Origin: Methylobacteriaceae bacterium
GTDB lineage: Bacteria; Pseudomonadota; Alphaproteobacteria; Rhizobiales; Beijerinckiaceae
Direction: 5' to 3'
Assembly (NCBI GenBank): GCA_947444195.1
Contig: CANEZL010000005.1
Coordinates: 116,549 to 180,548, forward strand
DNA: 64,000 nucleotides
Both the position numbers and the translations under genes were made by a program. The notes under the pieces are model-generated. The model ran no database searches. It was not told the origin of the DNA and worked only from the letters and a program-made list of their open reading frames with translations. This document shows, piece by piece, positions 43,731 through 52,583 of this stretch (position 1 is the stretch's first letter; each line of letters starts with the position of its first letter).

Positions 43731-43900
43731 CTCCCTCCCCCCTGAAGCGGGGGAGGGTGGCCCCCGAAGGGGGTCGGGAGAGGGGAGCGGAGCAGGATAG
43801 TGCTCGGCATCGATGCCGCGCCCGCATCCGAAGCGTGGCTCCCCGCTCACGCCCGCTCGCGCGGGCGCCCTCCCCCGCTTCAGGGGGGAGGGTTTCGGGT
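43731..43900. repeat. Inverted repeat, family E, between mch and orf5
   Basis: CTCCCTCCCCCCTGAAGCGG and CCCCGCTTCAGGGGGGAGGG form the outer arms. Inner blocks are GGGTCGGGAGAGGGGAGCG and GCTCCCCGCTCACGCCC. It lies within the mch-orf5 intercistronic space, so it may modulate read-through between the two genes. Confidence 0.72.
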
Positions 43901-43901
43901 C

Positions 43902-44873
43902 TCACGCGAACGATGCCTCGACCAGGGTCGGCTCCAGGCGGCCGCCCCGGAAGGTCGCGCCGGAGCGGACCGAGGTCACGATGGCCTCGGCCGGCGAGAA
44001 CAGGGCGCCGTCGATCTTGTAGAAGTCGCCGTTCACCCGCGCGAAGATGTCGGCGAAGGGGGCGCCGTGATCGCTCGACGTGGTGGAGGGCAATTGCTCG
44101 GCGAGCTGGCGCACGTCGGCGTCGTCGGCGTCCACGAAGAGCTGCACGCGCCCGCCGTAGATGATGGCGTCGTTGGTGCGGCCCATCGCCTGGATGAAGT
44201 CCGGATGCGGCGGCGAGAGCGGGGCGGCGGCGATGCCGTCTACGATGGCGTGCAGGTCGAAGCCCACCGTGTGCGCCTTGTGGAGCGCCACCTCCAGCAC
44301 GCGGGCGACCACCTGGGTCGAGCCCGCCAGCGACTGGGTCGGCGCGAAGATGAAGGTCAGGCGCTCGGGCGGGAGCCCGGTGGCCTCGGCCACCTTGGCG
44401 ACGACGCTCCCGGGCGGCCCGCTCGCGGCCTCCAGCACCAGGGCGGTCTGCCCGGCCTCGTCCCGGTAGCCGATTTCCTTGTAGAGGTCCTCTGCCGCCG
44501 CGAGCGCCCGGCCGGGCCCGGAGCCGAGGGCGAAGAAGCCCGAATCGCCGGTCTCGTCGGCGAGGCTCCAGCCGGCATACTGGCTGCCGAGGCAGGCGAG
44601 CACCGGATCGGAGGCGTGCACCACCACCGAGTTCGGCCAGGCGGCGATCGGCCCGTTCGGGCTGATGGTCACGGTGCCGAGGCCGCCGAGGCAGATCTCG
44701 GCGATGCGCCGGCCGGCCTCGATGGAGCCGCGGGCATTGGCGCCGGCATCGACCATGCGGGCGCCGCCGGCCTCCTGCCGCACGTCGAGCCGCAGCAGGG
44801 CGGCATCGGCGACGAGGCGCTCGACCAGGGGGGCGGCGAGCGCGTTGACGCTCGGGTATTGAGGGCTGCTCAT
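43902..44873 (-). CDS. mch: Methenyl-H4MPT cyclohydrolase
   Basis: A 323-residue cytosolic enzyme hydrolysing methenyl-H4MPT to N5-formyl-H4MPT. Recognisable stretches are [58 protein letters not shown] and [21 protein letters not shown]. The length matches archaeal and methylotroph Mch (315-325). ATG 44873 overlaps the orfY stop (ATGA). It works after MtdB and before the Fhc complex. Confidence 0.96.
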   Translation of the reverse strand: MSSPQYPSVNALAAPLVERLVADAALLRLDVRQEAGGARMVDAGANARGSIEAGRRIAEICLGGLGTVTISPNGPIAAWPNSVVVHASDPVLACLGSQYAGWSLADETGDSGFFALGSGPGRALAAAEDLYKEIGYRDEAGQTALVLEAASGPPGSVVAKVAEATGLPPERLTFIFAPTQSLAGSTQVVARVLEVALHKAHTVGFDLHAIVDGIAAAPLSPPHPDFIQAMGRTNDAIIYGGRVQLFVDADDADVRQLAEQLPSTTSSDHGAPFADIFARVNGDFYKIDGALFSPAEAIVTSVRSGATFRGGRLEPTLVEASFA

Positions 44874-46015
44874 CGGGGTCGGGCTTCCTCCTGGGCGCAC
44901 GCGGTCCGCAAGGCCGTCAGGCGCGTCCGCAGCGTTTCTCTCGTTGCCTGCGCATCCGGACCGTCGGCGAGGACGGTGCAGAGCGGTGCGTCCCGCCGCA
45001 CCGTGGTGCTGGCGCGGGGGCGGTCGCGCACGTGGTCCGGCCAGGGAACGGCCGGCACGGGCGCGAGATCCTGGTCCGCGTAACAGATCTCGGCGGCCGC
45101 CGCATCAACCGGATCGGGCCCTGTTGACATCCCCTCGCCGCGGCAGGCCGCGATATGCGCGAGAATCAGCGGCTCGCCGCGCCGGTCGAGCACGTCCAGG
45201 GTGGCGCCGGGGCGGGGATTGATCTCGGTGAGCCACCAGCCCGCCTCGGAGACGAGGCAATCGGCGCTGGCAAGGCCCCGCAGGCCCGCGCGGGCGGCGA
45301 GCCGCGCGACCGCCTCCGCGATCTCCCCCCGAATGGCCGCGGGCACCGGCCCCGCCTCCCCCGCCCCGCGCGCGAGCGCCCCGGCGTAGCGGAACGGGCG
45401 CAGGGGCGAGGGCGCGCACCATTGCTCGGTGAGGGCGAGCACCCGGATCCCGCCGGGCTCGGCCAGGACGTTGAGGGCGTGCGGCCGGCCCGGCACGCGG
45501 GCCTGTAGATAGGCGCCGGCGGGGACGCGGCCCGCGCCCGCCCGGCGGATATGGCTGCCCCCCGAGCCGCCGACGCGCTTCAGGAGCCAGTTCTCGGGAT
45601 CGGCCACGGCGTTGAGGCGCACCGGCGGATGCGGGATCGCGAGCTCCGCGCAGAGGGCGGCGAGAGCGCACGGATCCTTCAGCGCCGCGACCGCGTCGGG
45701 CGCCGCGCCGAGCAGCCGGTGGCGCTCGGCCAGCGCCGCCATCAGGTCCGGCGCGCCCTCGAAGCCGCTGCCGAGCACGAGGCCGACCGGGCGCGACGGG
45801 GCCCCTCCGGCGAGGTCGTCGAGGGCGGCGAGCACGGCCGCTCCGCCGATCCGGCCCGAGCCGAAGCGGCCGGGCAGCGGGCGGTGGGCTGCCGCGAGAT
45901 CCAGGGTGTCGGCATCGCCGAACAGGTCGGCCACGTAGGGGCGCAGACCCGCCCGGCGCGCGGCCTCGGCGAGGGCCCGGCCGGACTGGGCGGCGATGAG
46001 GATGGCGTCGGTCAC
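44870..46015 (-). CDS. orfY: ATP-grasp protein OrfY of the H4MPT cluster
   Basis: A 381-residue ATP-grasp protein with a separate N-terminal half ([34 protein letters not shown]). The ATP-grasp half has [20 protein letters not shown], the [20 protein letters not shown] metal site and a C-terminal capping region. Homologues always accompany mch in H4MPT-using bacteria. Because archaeal tyramine-glutamate ligase (MfnD) is an ATP-grasp enzyme, OrfY is a candidate for methanofuran assembly; this is inference. The start is GTG 46015; upstream sequence is not conserved-looking. It is coupled to mch. Confidence 0.85.
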   Translation of the reverse strand: MTDAILIAAQSGRALAEAARRAGLRPYVADLFGDADTLDLAAAHRPLPGRFGSGRIGGAAVLAALDDLAGGAPSRPVGLVLGSGFEGAPDLMAALAERHRLLGAAPDAVAALKDPCALAALCAELAIPHPPVRLNAVADPENWLLKRVGGSGGSHIRRAGAGRVPAGAYLQARVPGRPHALNVLAEPGGIRVLALTEQWCAPSPLRPFRYAGALARGAGEAGPVPAAIRGEIAEAVARLAARAGLRGLASADCLVSEAGWWLTEINPRPGATLDVLDRRGEPLILAHIAACRGEGMSTGPDPVDAAAAEICYADQDLAPVPAVPWPDHVRDRPRASTTVRRDAPLCTVLADGPDAQATRETLRTRLTALRTACAQEEARPR

Positions 46016-46097
46016 GACCGTGCCCGTCCGCCGACGGTCGTACACCCCGTCATCGGGCAGGAACGGCCGCGCGGCACAGCCCGCGCCGAACACGTCG

Positions 46098-46240
46098 CGG
46101 GTCCCCGCTCCCGTGCGGGAGAGCGACAGGGTGAGGAGCCCGGAGCGTGCCGGAGGGAGCCGAACGGTTCCGCCTCAGCGGCCAGCCCCATGCGGGAAGT
46201 TTTCATCCCTCACCCCAGCCCTCTCCCGCACGGGAGAGGG
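46098..46240. repeat. Inverted repeat, family E-like, upstream of orfY
   Basis: GTCCCCGCTCCCGTGCGGGA and CTCTCCCGCACGGGAGAGGG are the two arms, near 46098-46130 and 46215-46240, with GACAGGGTGAGG against CCTCACCCCAGCC next to them. It lies between mtdB and orfY. The 307-bp mtdB-orfY spacer holds no other feature I can support. Confidence 0.65.
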
Positions 46241-46322
46241 AGCGCGTAGCGGTTCGTGCGGATCCCGAGCGATCCCGGATCCCTCGGAGAGGGGAAGGAC
46301 GCCCGCCGGCTCTCGAGGCCGC

Positions 46323-47216
46323 TCAGCCCGTGACCTCGACGGCGAGCTGGTAGGCGTCGCGGAAATCGAGGCAGAGGGGCTGATCGGCCTCCAGCATGCG
46401 CCGGAACAGGCGGCACTGGGTCTGGTACTTCACGTTGCCCACCGCGAGCGCGCCGATGCCGACGCCCTTGCCCACCGGAAGGGCCACGTCGACGGCGTTC
46501 ACGTCGATGCCGGCGATGCCGGCGGGCGGCACGGCGTTGACGTCGGAGGCGACCAGCAGATTCGGCGCGGAGCCCAGATCCTCCGCCGAGAGGATCGGGA
46601 TGCCGGCGGGGCCCGCCGAGAGGATCACGTCCGCCTCGGCGATGGCCCGGCGGCGGTCCTCGGGGGTGGTGCCGTCCACCGCGCCGACATCGATGCCGAA
46701 GCGCCACTTCATGGTGAAGGCGATCTTCGAGACCCGCTCCTCGCCGTCATGGCCCACCAGCACGGTCTTCGCCCCCTCGAGGGCGCCGATCACCGCGGCG
46801 ACGTAGGCGACGACGCCCGCGCCGCCGAAGATGACGATGCGCTTGGCCTTGAGGTCGGTGCCGTGCCGCTGGCGCAGGGCGCGGGCGACCTGCGCCACCA
46901 TCGCCGCGCCCGTGGTGAAGGAGCCGGCGGGATCGGCGAAGATGTGGTTGGCGAAGGGCGGCACGAAGGCCTTGCGGGCCCGGTCCACCATGTCGAGGGC
47001 GTCCTCGGCGTTCTTGCCGCCGATGAAGAGGCCCGTGCGCACGCCGTCCTCCGGCGCCCGGGAGAAGATCGAGTCCTGGGTCAGCGAGACCACGTCGGGG
47101 AGCGTCACGTCGGTGTAGGTGACGATTGTCTCGAAGCCGGCATCGACCGCCATGTTCACGTCGAAGGGGCTCATGTGCTTGAGCGGCGTGAGCATGTGCA
47201 GGATCGAGCGGGCCAT
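46323..47216 (-). CDS. mtdB: Methylene-H4MPT dehydrogenase (MtdB)
   Basis: A 297-residue NAD(P)-dependent dehydrogenase oxidising methylene- to methenyl-H4MPT. It begins MARSILHMLTPLKHMSPFDV; the nucleotide-binding site is RIVIFGGAGVVAYVAAVIGA, and the end is PVGKGVGIGALAVGNVKYQT. Its sequence and placement beside mch, fae and mptG favour MtdB over MtdA, which has a different N-terminus (typically about 288 aa). ATG 47216 follows GAACGAGGAGACGCCC. It acts between Fae and Mch. Confidence 0.94.
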   Translation of the reverse strand: MARSILHMLTPLKHMSPFDVNMAVDAGFETIVTYTDVTLPDVVSLTQDSIFSRAPEDGVRTGLFIGGKNAEDALDMVDRARKAFVPPFANHIFADPAGSFTTGAAMVAQVARALRQRHGTDLKAKRIVIFGGAGVVAYVAAVIGALEGAKTVLVGHDGEERVSKIAFTMKWRFGIDVGAVDGTTPEDRRRAIAEADVILSAGPAGIPILSAEDLGSAPNLLVASDVNAVPPAGIAGIDVNAVDVALPVGKGVGIGALAVGNVKYQTQCRLFRRMLEADQPLCLDFRDAYQLAVEVTG

Positions 47217-47267
47217 GGGCGTCTCCTCGTTCTCGGGGTCTATCGGGCCCCACCGGGTTTCTGATTC

Positions 47268-47375
47268 CGCATCGTCCTTTCCCCGAAAGCCGGGGACCAC
47301 CTTTCGGGACGATGCGCTATGCCACGGTTATGATCGCGAAAGGTTGTCGCCGGCTTTCGAAAAGGGCGATGTTCC
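47268..47375. repeat. Pair of family A repeats in opposite orientation
   Basis: At 47268-47320 the element reads CGCATCGTCCTTTCCCCGAA to CACCTTTCGGGACGATGCGC. At 47329-47375 it reads TGATCGCGAAAGGTTGTCGC to GGCTTTCGAAAAGGGCGATG. They face each other between mptG and mtdB, forming a larger dyad. Confidence 0.75.
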
Positions 47376-47438
47376 AGGGCCCCGGCGGCGGAATCTGTCC
47401 CGGGTGCCGCCGAATTCCTGTGCGGCTCCTGCGAAGCC

Positions 47439-48473
47439 TCAACGGCCGCTCCCGGTCAAGCCCGCGCCTCGGCCCGCGGCCACCGTGGCGCCCGTGTTGC
47501 GCCCGCGGGCCACGAGGAAGCGCAGGCGCCCGCCCCCGCCGAATCGCCCGTCCAGTTCGGTGACGAGGGCCCGGGCCTGGGCCTCCGAGGGAACCAGGGC
47601 GAAGCCGGTCGGCCCCCAGGAGCTCTGGCCGTAGCCGGCGATGCCCAGCCCCGCCACCGCGGCGAGGGCCTCGGCCACCGCCGGGCTCGCGTAGCGCCCG
47701 CCCTGATGGGGGGCGAAATGGTCGCCGACGAGGCGCTGGATCGCGGTGATGCCGGCCCCGAAGGCCTCGGGCTCGGCGGTGACGGCGGCGGGCATCACCT
47801 GCATCAGCACGATGCGGCAGATCTCGGCGGCCTGGGCCTCGGGGAAGCGCGGCAGGTCGCGGAAGGCCTCCACCTCGCGGGCGCCGTGCACGCCGACGAG
47901 CCCCTCGTCGAGGATCAGGACGACGCGCCACGCCTCCGGATAGGGGATGCGGGCGATCACCGGCGGGGGAGCGCCGCCGGCGTCGCGCCCCCCGTCGACG
48001 ATCAGGCCGCCCTCGGTGAAGGCGCGCAGGCCCACGCCGGAGCGGTTGCCGCGGTCGAGGGCGTTGGAGAAATCCTCGGCCGCGAAGGGGCGTCCGTCGA
48101 GGCGGGCGAGCGCGGCGGCCACGGCGAGCGCGAGCTGCGTGCCGGATCCGAAGCCCGCATGGGGGGGGATCGCCGCCGCGACGCGGACCGCCATGCCGGG
48201 CGCGACGCCGAGATGGTCTGCGGCCGCACGGATGTAGCCGAGGACGCGGGCGGCTTCCGGACCCTCCGCCGCGGGCTCGGCGGCGCGGCGCGCGCTGAGG
48301 CCGAGGGCGGGCGCGTCGATGGCGAGCCCGATGCTGCCGAAGCGCCGCCCGAGACCCCCGTGCAGGTCGAGAAAGCCGAAATGCAGGCGGGCCGGCGCCT
48401 CGACCCGGACGAAGGCGGCCGGTTCCAGGGCGAGATCCGGGGCGGAACCGTGTCCGCTCGGCAGCTCAGGCAC
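47439..48473 (-). CDS. mptG: Beta-ribofuranosylaminobenzene 5'-phosphate synthase
   Basis: A 344-residue GHMP-kinase-fold enzyme that joins 4-hydroxybenzoate or p-aminobenzoate to PRPP in the first committed step of methanopterin synthesis. Marks are VEAPARLHFGFLDLHGGLGR and the GHMP-like loop AIPPHAGFGSGTQLALAVA. SNALDRGNRSGVGLRAFTEG and YGQSSWGPTGFALVP follow. The start is GTG 48473, with GAGGAGGGG just upstream; farther upstream codons read as Arg/Pro noise. It is divergent from fhcB. Confidence 0.92.
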   Translation of the reverse strand: MPELPSGHGSAPDLALEPAAFVRVEAPARLHFGFLDLHGGLGRRFGSIGLAIDAPALGLSARRAAEPAAEGPEAARVLGYIRAAADHLGVAPGMAVRVAAAIPPHAGFGSGTQLALAVAAALARLDGRPFAAEDFSNALDRGNRSGVGLRAFTEGGLIVDGGRDAGGAPPPVIARIPYPEAWRVVLILDEGLVGVHGAREVEAFRDLPRFPEAQAAEICRIVLMQVMPAAVTAEPEAFGAGITAIQRLVGDHFAPHQGGRYASPAVAEALAAVAGLGIAGYGQSSWGPTGFALVPSEAQARALVTELDGRFGGGGRLRFLVARGRNTGATVAAGRGAGLTGSGR

Positions 48474-48813
48474 CCCACCCCTCCTCGCTGATCGCGCCGG
48501 GCTTCTCACACGCGGGCGGCGGCGGGGCAACCGCCGAACCGGGGGGCGACCTGTCGCCCCGCGCGCCGCCGGACGCGGCGGGCGGGCGGGAATCGGGCGA
48601 AGGGGCCTTGCCTGCGCCCGCCGGGCGATGCCATTCTGCTCCCGAGGCGGCCCGGATGCCGCCCGCCCGCACCGCCCCGGCGGCGCGCGGGGCGGGCAGG
48701 CCATTCCGGCACGGCGATCCCCGCGAGCGGAGAGCCGTCATCGGTCTTAGGCGACCGCCCCGGTGCATCGAAGCGATGCGCTCGGCCCAACACAAGAATA
48801 CGTGCGAGGGTGG
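48474..48813. promoter_or_regulatory. Divergent control region between mptG and fhcB
   Basis: The 340-bp space separates two H4MPT transcription units. Bases 48540-48720 are extremely GC-rich. A relatively AT-containing patch, GTCATCGGTCTTAG with AGCGATGCGCTCGGCCC, precedes fhcB. CATCGAAGCGATG at 48766-48778 forms a small dyad. No confident -35/-10 pair is visible. No gene is seen on either strand. Confidence 0.4.
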
Positions 48814-49836
48814 ATGGCAGCCTGGGTCAAGGGTGGCGCGGCCGACGCGGACGGCGCCGTGCAGGCGGCTGCGGCGATCCTCGCCGCCGCGCGCACGCCG
48901 GTCTTCGCCGGCCTCAACGCGGACGTCGCGGCGATCCGCGCCGCCACCCATCTCGCCGGCCGCATCGGCGCCTCCCTCGACAGTCTGGGCAGCGCGGGCA
49001 CCTATGCCGATCTCGGCGCCCTCGCCCGCGTCGGCGCCATGACGACGACCCCCGCCGAGGTGGTGGGCCGGGCCGACGTGGTGCTCCTCGTGGGCGAGGC
49101 GCCGCGCGGTGCCGCCCTGGTCGAGCGCCTGAACGCCACGGCGCCGAGCCGCGGCCGGGCGGCGGGCGGCCCCCGCACGCTCCTCCGGCTCGATGCCCTC
49201 TCCCCCCTGCCCATCGCCGTGGCGGCCCTGCGCGCCCATGCCCGCGGCCACCTCGCCGACGATCACGGGCTCCTGGCCCTCGCCAAGGCCCTCGCCGGAG
49301 CGCAGTACGGCGCCGTGCTCTACGATCCGGCGGAGCTCGGTGCGGCGGGCGTCGAGATGCTCCAGGGCCTGGTGATGGACCTGAACGAGCGCACGCGCTG
49401 CTTCGCCCTCTCCCTCTCCGGGGCCGACCAGGACCGCGCCGCACTCCAGGTCGCGGCCTGGACGACGGGACAGGCGATCCGCGTCGGCTTCGGCCGGCAC
49501 GTCCCCGAGCACGATCCCTGGCGCTTCGACGCCGCGCGTCTCGCCGCCTCCGGCGAGGCCGACGCCGCGCTCTGGCTCTCCAGCCGGCCGGCCGAGGCGC
49601 CGGCCTGGCTCGCCGGCCTGCCGAGCATCGCCCTCGTCTCCGGCGAGCCCGATCCCGGCATGGCCGAGGTGGTGATCGCGGTGGGCGAGCCCGGCGCCGA
49701 GGTCGGCGGCGTGCTCTGGAACGAGGGACGCGCGGGCCTGAGCTACCGGGCGCCCGCCGCGCCCGCCGCGCGGCCCGCCGCCGCCGAGATCCTCGGCCGC
49801 ATCGCCGCGACACTCGACGCGAGGAAGGACGCCTGA
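48814..49836 (+). CDS. fhcB: Formyltransferase/hydrolase complex subunit B
   Basis: A 340-residue protein related to formylmethanofuran dehydrogenase subunit B (FmdB/FwdB). It aligns with the molybdopterin-oxidoreductase-like fold (AARTPVFAGLNADVAAIRAA, LVMDLNERTRCFALSLSGAD) but has only one cysteine. It therefore cannot hold an Fe-S cluster as archaeal FmdB does. In the known methylotroph Fhc complex this subunit is structural. ATG 48814 has GAGGGTGG immediately upstream; GTG 48763 would add 17 residues. Its stop overlaps the fhcA start (TGATG). Confidence 0.9.
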   Translation: MAAWVKGGAADADGAVQAAAAILAAARTPVFAGLNADVAAIRAATHLAGRIGASLDSLGSAGTYADLGALARVGAMTTTPAEVVGRADVVLLVGEAPRGAALVERLNATAPSRGRAAGGPRTLLRLDALSPLPIAVAALRAHARGHLADDHGLLALAKALAGAQYGAVLYDPAELGAAGVEMLQGLVMDLNERTRCFALSLSGADQDRAALQVAAWTTGQAIRVGFGRHVPEHDPWRFDAARLAASGEADAALWLSSRPAEAPAWLAGLPSIALVSGEPDPGMAEVVIAVGEPGAEVGGVLWNEGRAGLSYRAPAAPAARPAAAEILGRIAATLDARKDA

Positions 49837-51482
49837 TGCTGATCCGGATTCAGGGCGGCCGGGTCGTCGATCCGACGGCCGGCCGCGACGCGGTCGGCGA
49901 CGTCTGGGTCGAGGACGGCCGCATCGTCCCCCCGAGCGAGCGCAAACCCGACCGCACCCTCGACGCCGCCGGCTGCGTGGTGATGGCGGGCGGCGTCGAG
50001 GTGCACTCGCACATCGCGGGCGGCAACGTCGTCACCTCCCGCCTGCTCCTGCCCGAGCTCTACGTGAGCGAGGCGGCCCCCGAGGGGCATCCCTTCGCCC
50101 ATGCCGGCGGCGCCGCCGGCTGGATCGGCGCCACCTACGCGCGGATGGGCTACACCACCGCCGTCGAGCCGGCGATGCCGCCGGTCCACGCGCTCGCCAC
50201 CCAGCTCGAACTCGCCGACATCCCGCTCCTCGACCGCGGGGCGCTGACGGTGATGGGCAACGACGACCAGCTCCTCCAGCTCCTGCGGGACGGCGAGGGC
50301 AAGGCGGCGGTGCGCGACCTCGTGGCGCTCAACGTGGCGAGTTCGCGGGGGCTCGGCGTCAAGTGCATCAACGCGGGCGGCGCCTCGGCCTTCAAGGACG
50401 GCGCGCTCAAGCTCAGCCTCGACGACGAGATCCCCTGCTACGGGCTCTCCACGCGCAGGATCATGGGCGCGCTGCTGGACGCGGTGGAGGAGATCGGCGT
50501 GCCGCACCCGCTGCACGTCCACTGCAACAATCTGGGCCTCCCCGGCGCCGACGATTCCTTCGTCGCGACGCTGGACGCGGCGGAGGGCCGGCGCATCCAC
50601 TTCGCCCACGCCCAGTTCTACGCCTACGGCGCGGCCGACCCGGCCAACCCGATGACCGGCGGCTTCCGCTCGGCGGCGCGGCGCATCGTCGACGCGATGA
50701 TGGAGAACCCCCAGGCCAGCCTCGATATCGGGCAGGTGGTGTTCGGCCAGACGGTCACCGTCTCGCTGGACATCCTGCGCCAGTTCGGCGGCCGCAAGGG
50801 CGCCAAGCCGAAGAAGTGGGTGCTCAACGCGGGCGACGCCGAGGGCGGCGGCGTGGTGCCGTTCCTCTACCGGCCGAAGGGGCCGGTGAGTTCCCTGCAA
50901 TGGGCGATCGGCCTGGAGATCATGCTGCTCTCGGGGGACCCCGAGCGCACCATCCTCACCACCGATCATCCGAACGGCGGCCCCTTCACCCAGTATCCGC
51001 GCATCATCCATCTGCTGATGAGCAAGGAGGAGCGCGACCGCGAGATCGCCGCGCTCCCCGCCGTGGTGGGCGAGCGCTCGGAACTGCCGACGCTCGAGCG
51101 CGAGTACACCCTCTCCGAGATCGCCCAGCTCACCCGCTCGGGCCCGGCCAAGCTCCTCGGCCTCGCCGACCGCGGCCACCTGCGCGCCGGGGGACGGGCC
51201 GACATCGCGGTCTACCGGGACGATCCGGACCGCACGGCCATGTTCACGGCGGCCCGCTACGTCCTCAAGGACGGCCACGTCATCGTCGAGGACGGCACCG
51301 TGGTCGACTGGCGCGCCGGGCGCTCCCTCGCGCTCGCCGTCGAATCCGACAGGGCGATGGAGCGGCGCACCGAGGATTACCTGCAGGACCGCTACGGCCA
51401 GGGACTCGACAGCTTCGCGGTGCCCGACGCCGCCTTCGCGGCCGAGGGTCCCGTCTTCGAGGACGTGGCATGCCGGGGCTAA
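49836..51482 (+). CDS. fhcA: Formyltransferase/hydrolase complex subunit A
   Basis: A 548-residue amidohydrolase-fold subunit that hydrolyses formyl-methanofuran to formate. The metal-binding HxH is His57/His59 in GGVEVHSHIAGGN. Later ligands lie in HPLHVHCNNLGLPG and RRIHFAHAQFYAYGAADPAN, with the aspartate side in TILTTDHPNGGPFTQYPRI. The length equals FmdA. ATG 49836 shares bases with the fhcB stop. It is the catalytic hydrolase of the complex. Confidence 0.95.
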   Translation: MLIRIQGGRVVDPTAGRDAVGDVWVEDGRIVPPSERKPDRTLDAAGCVVMAGGVEVHSHIAGGNVVTSRLLLPELYVSEAAPEGHPFAHAGGAAGWIGATYARMGYTTAVEPAMPPVHALATQLELADIPLLDRGALTVMGNDDQLLQLLRDGEGKAAVRDLVALNVASSRGLGVKCINAGGASAFKDGALKLSLDDEIPCYGLSTRRIMGALLDAVEEIGVPHPLHVHCNNLGLPGADDSFVATLDAAEGRRIHFAHAQFYAYGAADPANPMTGGFRSAARRIVDAMMENPQASLDIGQVVFGQTVTVSLDILRQFGGRKGAKPKKWVLNAGDAEGGGVVPFLYRPKGPVSSLQWAIGLEIMLLSGDPERTILTTDHPNGGPFTQYPRIIHLLMSKEERDREIAALPAVVGERSELPTLEREYTLSEIAQLTRSGPAKLLGLADRGHLRAGGRADIAVYRDDPDRTAMFTAARYVLKDGHVIVEDGTVVDWRAGRSLALAVESDRAMERRTEDYLQDRYGQGLDSFAVPDAAFAAEGPVFEDVACRG

Positions 51483-51499
51483 TGCTGTCGGAACCGCAC

Positions 51500-51615
51500 G
51501 TTTCCCTCCCCCTCGCGGAGAGGGGCCAGGGGTGGGGGTGGCGCAGGAGGCACCGCGCCGCCTCATCCTGCACCACCCCCACCTCCAACTCCGCCCCGCG
51601 AGGGGGAGGAGAGCG
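51500..51615. repeat. Inverted repeat, family E, inside the fhc operon
   Basis: CCTCCCCCTCGCGGAGAGGG and CGCCCCGCGAGGGGGAGGAG form the outer arms, with GGGGTGGGGGTGG against CACCACCCCCACCTCC in the middle. It lies in the 153-bp gap between fhcA and fhcD and could act as a processing or attenuation site. Confidence 0.78.
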
Positions 51616-51635
51616 CCGCCAGCGGCCGGTGACCC

Positions 51636-52583
51636 ATGACTGAGACCACGCACCTCATCCTCAACGGCATCCCGGTGGAGGACACCTTCGCCGAGGCCTT
51701 CGACGTCGCCGGCACCGCCATCGTCGTCACCAACGACACGGCGCGCTGGGCGATGATCGCCGCCACCACGATGACGGGCTTCGCCACCTCGGTGATCGGC
51801 TGCGGGGCCGAGGCCGGCATCGACGCCGAGCTCTCCCCCGAGGAGACGCCGGACGGACGGCCCGGCGTGCGCATCCTGCTCTTCGGCTTCGAGCCGAACG
51901 GGCTGAAGGAGCAGCTGATCAAGCGGGTCGGCCAGTGCATCCTCACCTGCCCCGGCACCGCGGCTTACGCGGGCGTCGAGGGGCCGACGAAGATCAAGCT
52001 CGGCGGCGCGATCCGCTATTTCGGCGACGGCTTCGCGGTGGCCAAGCGCATGCCCGACGAGACCGGCAAGATGCGCCGCTACTGGCGCATCCCGGTGATG
52101 GACGGCGAGTTCCTCTGCGAGGACACGGTGCGCGCGGTGGACGGGGCGGTCGGCGGCGGCAACCTGCTCTTCCTCGGCCGCCGGCACGCCGACACCCTGC
52201 AGGTGGCCGAGATCGCGGTGGAGGCGGCGCGGGCCGTCCCCGGCGCGATCCTGCCCTTCCCCGGCGGCATCGTGCGCTCGGGCTCGAAGGTCGGCGGACG
52301 CACCAAGGGCATGATGGCCTCCACCAACGACGCCTACTGCCCCACGCTGAAGGGCCGGGTCGGCTCGAACCTGCCCCCCGAATGCGGTGTCGTGCTGGAG
52401 ATCGTCATCGACGCCCTGACCTCGCAAGGGGTCGCGGACTCGATGCGGGCGGGCCTGCACGCGGCCACCGAGATCGGCGCGCGCCACGGGCTCGTGGCGG
52501 TCACGGCCGGCAATTACGGCGGCAATCTCGGCCGCCACCACTACCACTTGCGCGACCTGATCGCGAAGGAGGCCAGCGCGTGA
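51636..52583 (+). CDS. fhcD: Formylmethanofuran:H4MPT formyltransferase subunit
   Basis: A 315-residue homologue of archaeal Ftr that moves the formyl group from formyl-H4MPT to methanofuran. Recognisable parts are LNGIPVEDTFAEAFDVAGTA, GCGAEAGIDAELSPEETPDG, CILTCPGTAAYAGVEG and GGNLLFLGRRHADTLQVAE. The length fits Ftr (about 297-315). ATG 51636. Its end overlaps fhcC by four bases. Confidence 0.96.
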   Translation: MTETTHLILNGIPVEDTFAEAFDVAGTAIVVTNDTARWAMIAATTMTGFATSVIGCGAEAGIDAELSPEETPDGRPGVRILLFGFEPNGLKEQLIKRVGQCILTCPGTAAYAGVEGPTKIKLGGAIRYFGDGFAVAKRMPDETGKMRRYWRIPVMDGEFLCEDTVRAVDGAVGGGNLLFLGRRHADTLQVAEIAVEAARAVPGAILPFPGGIVRSGSKVGGRTKGMMASTNDAYCPTLKGRVGSNLPPECGVVLEIVIDALTSQGVADSMRAGLHAATEIGARHGLVAVTAGNYGGNLGRHHYHLRDLIAKEASA

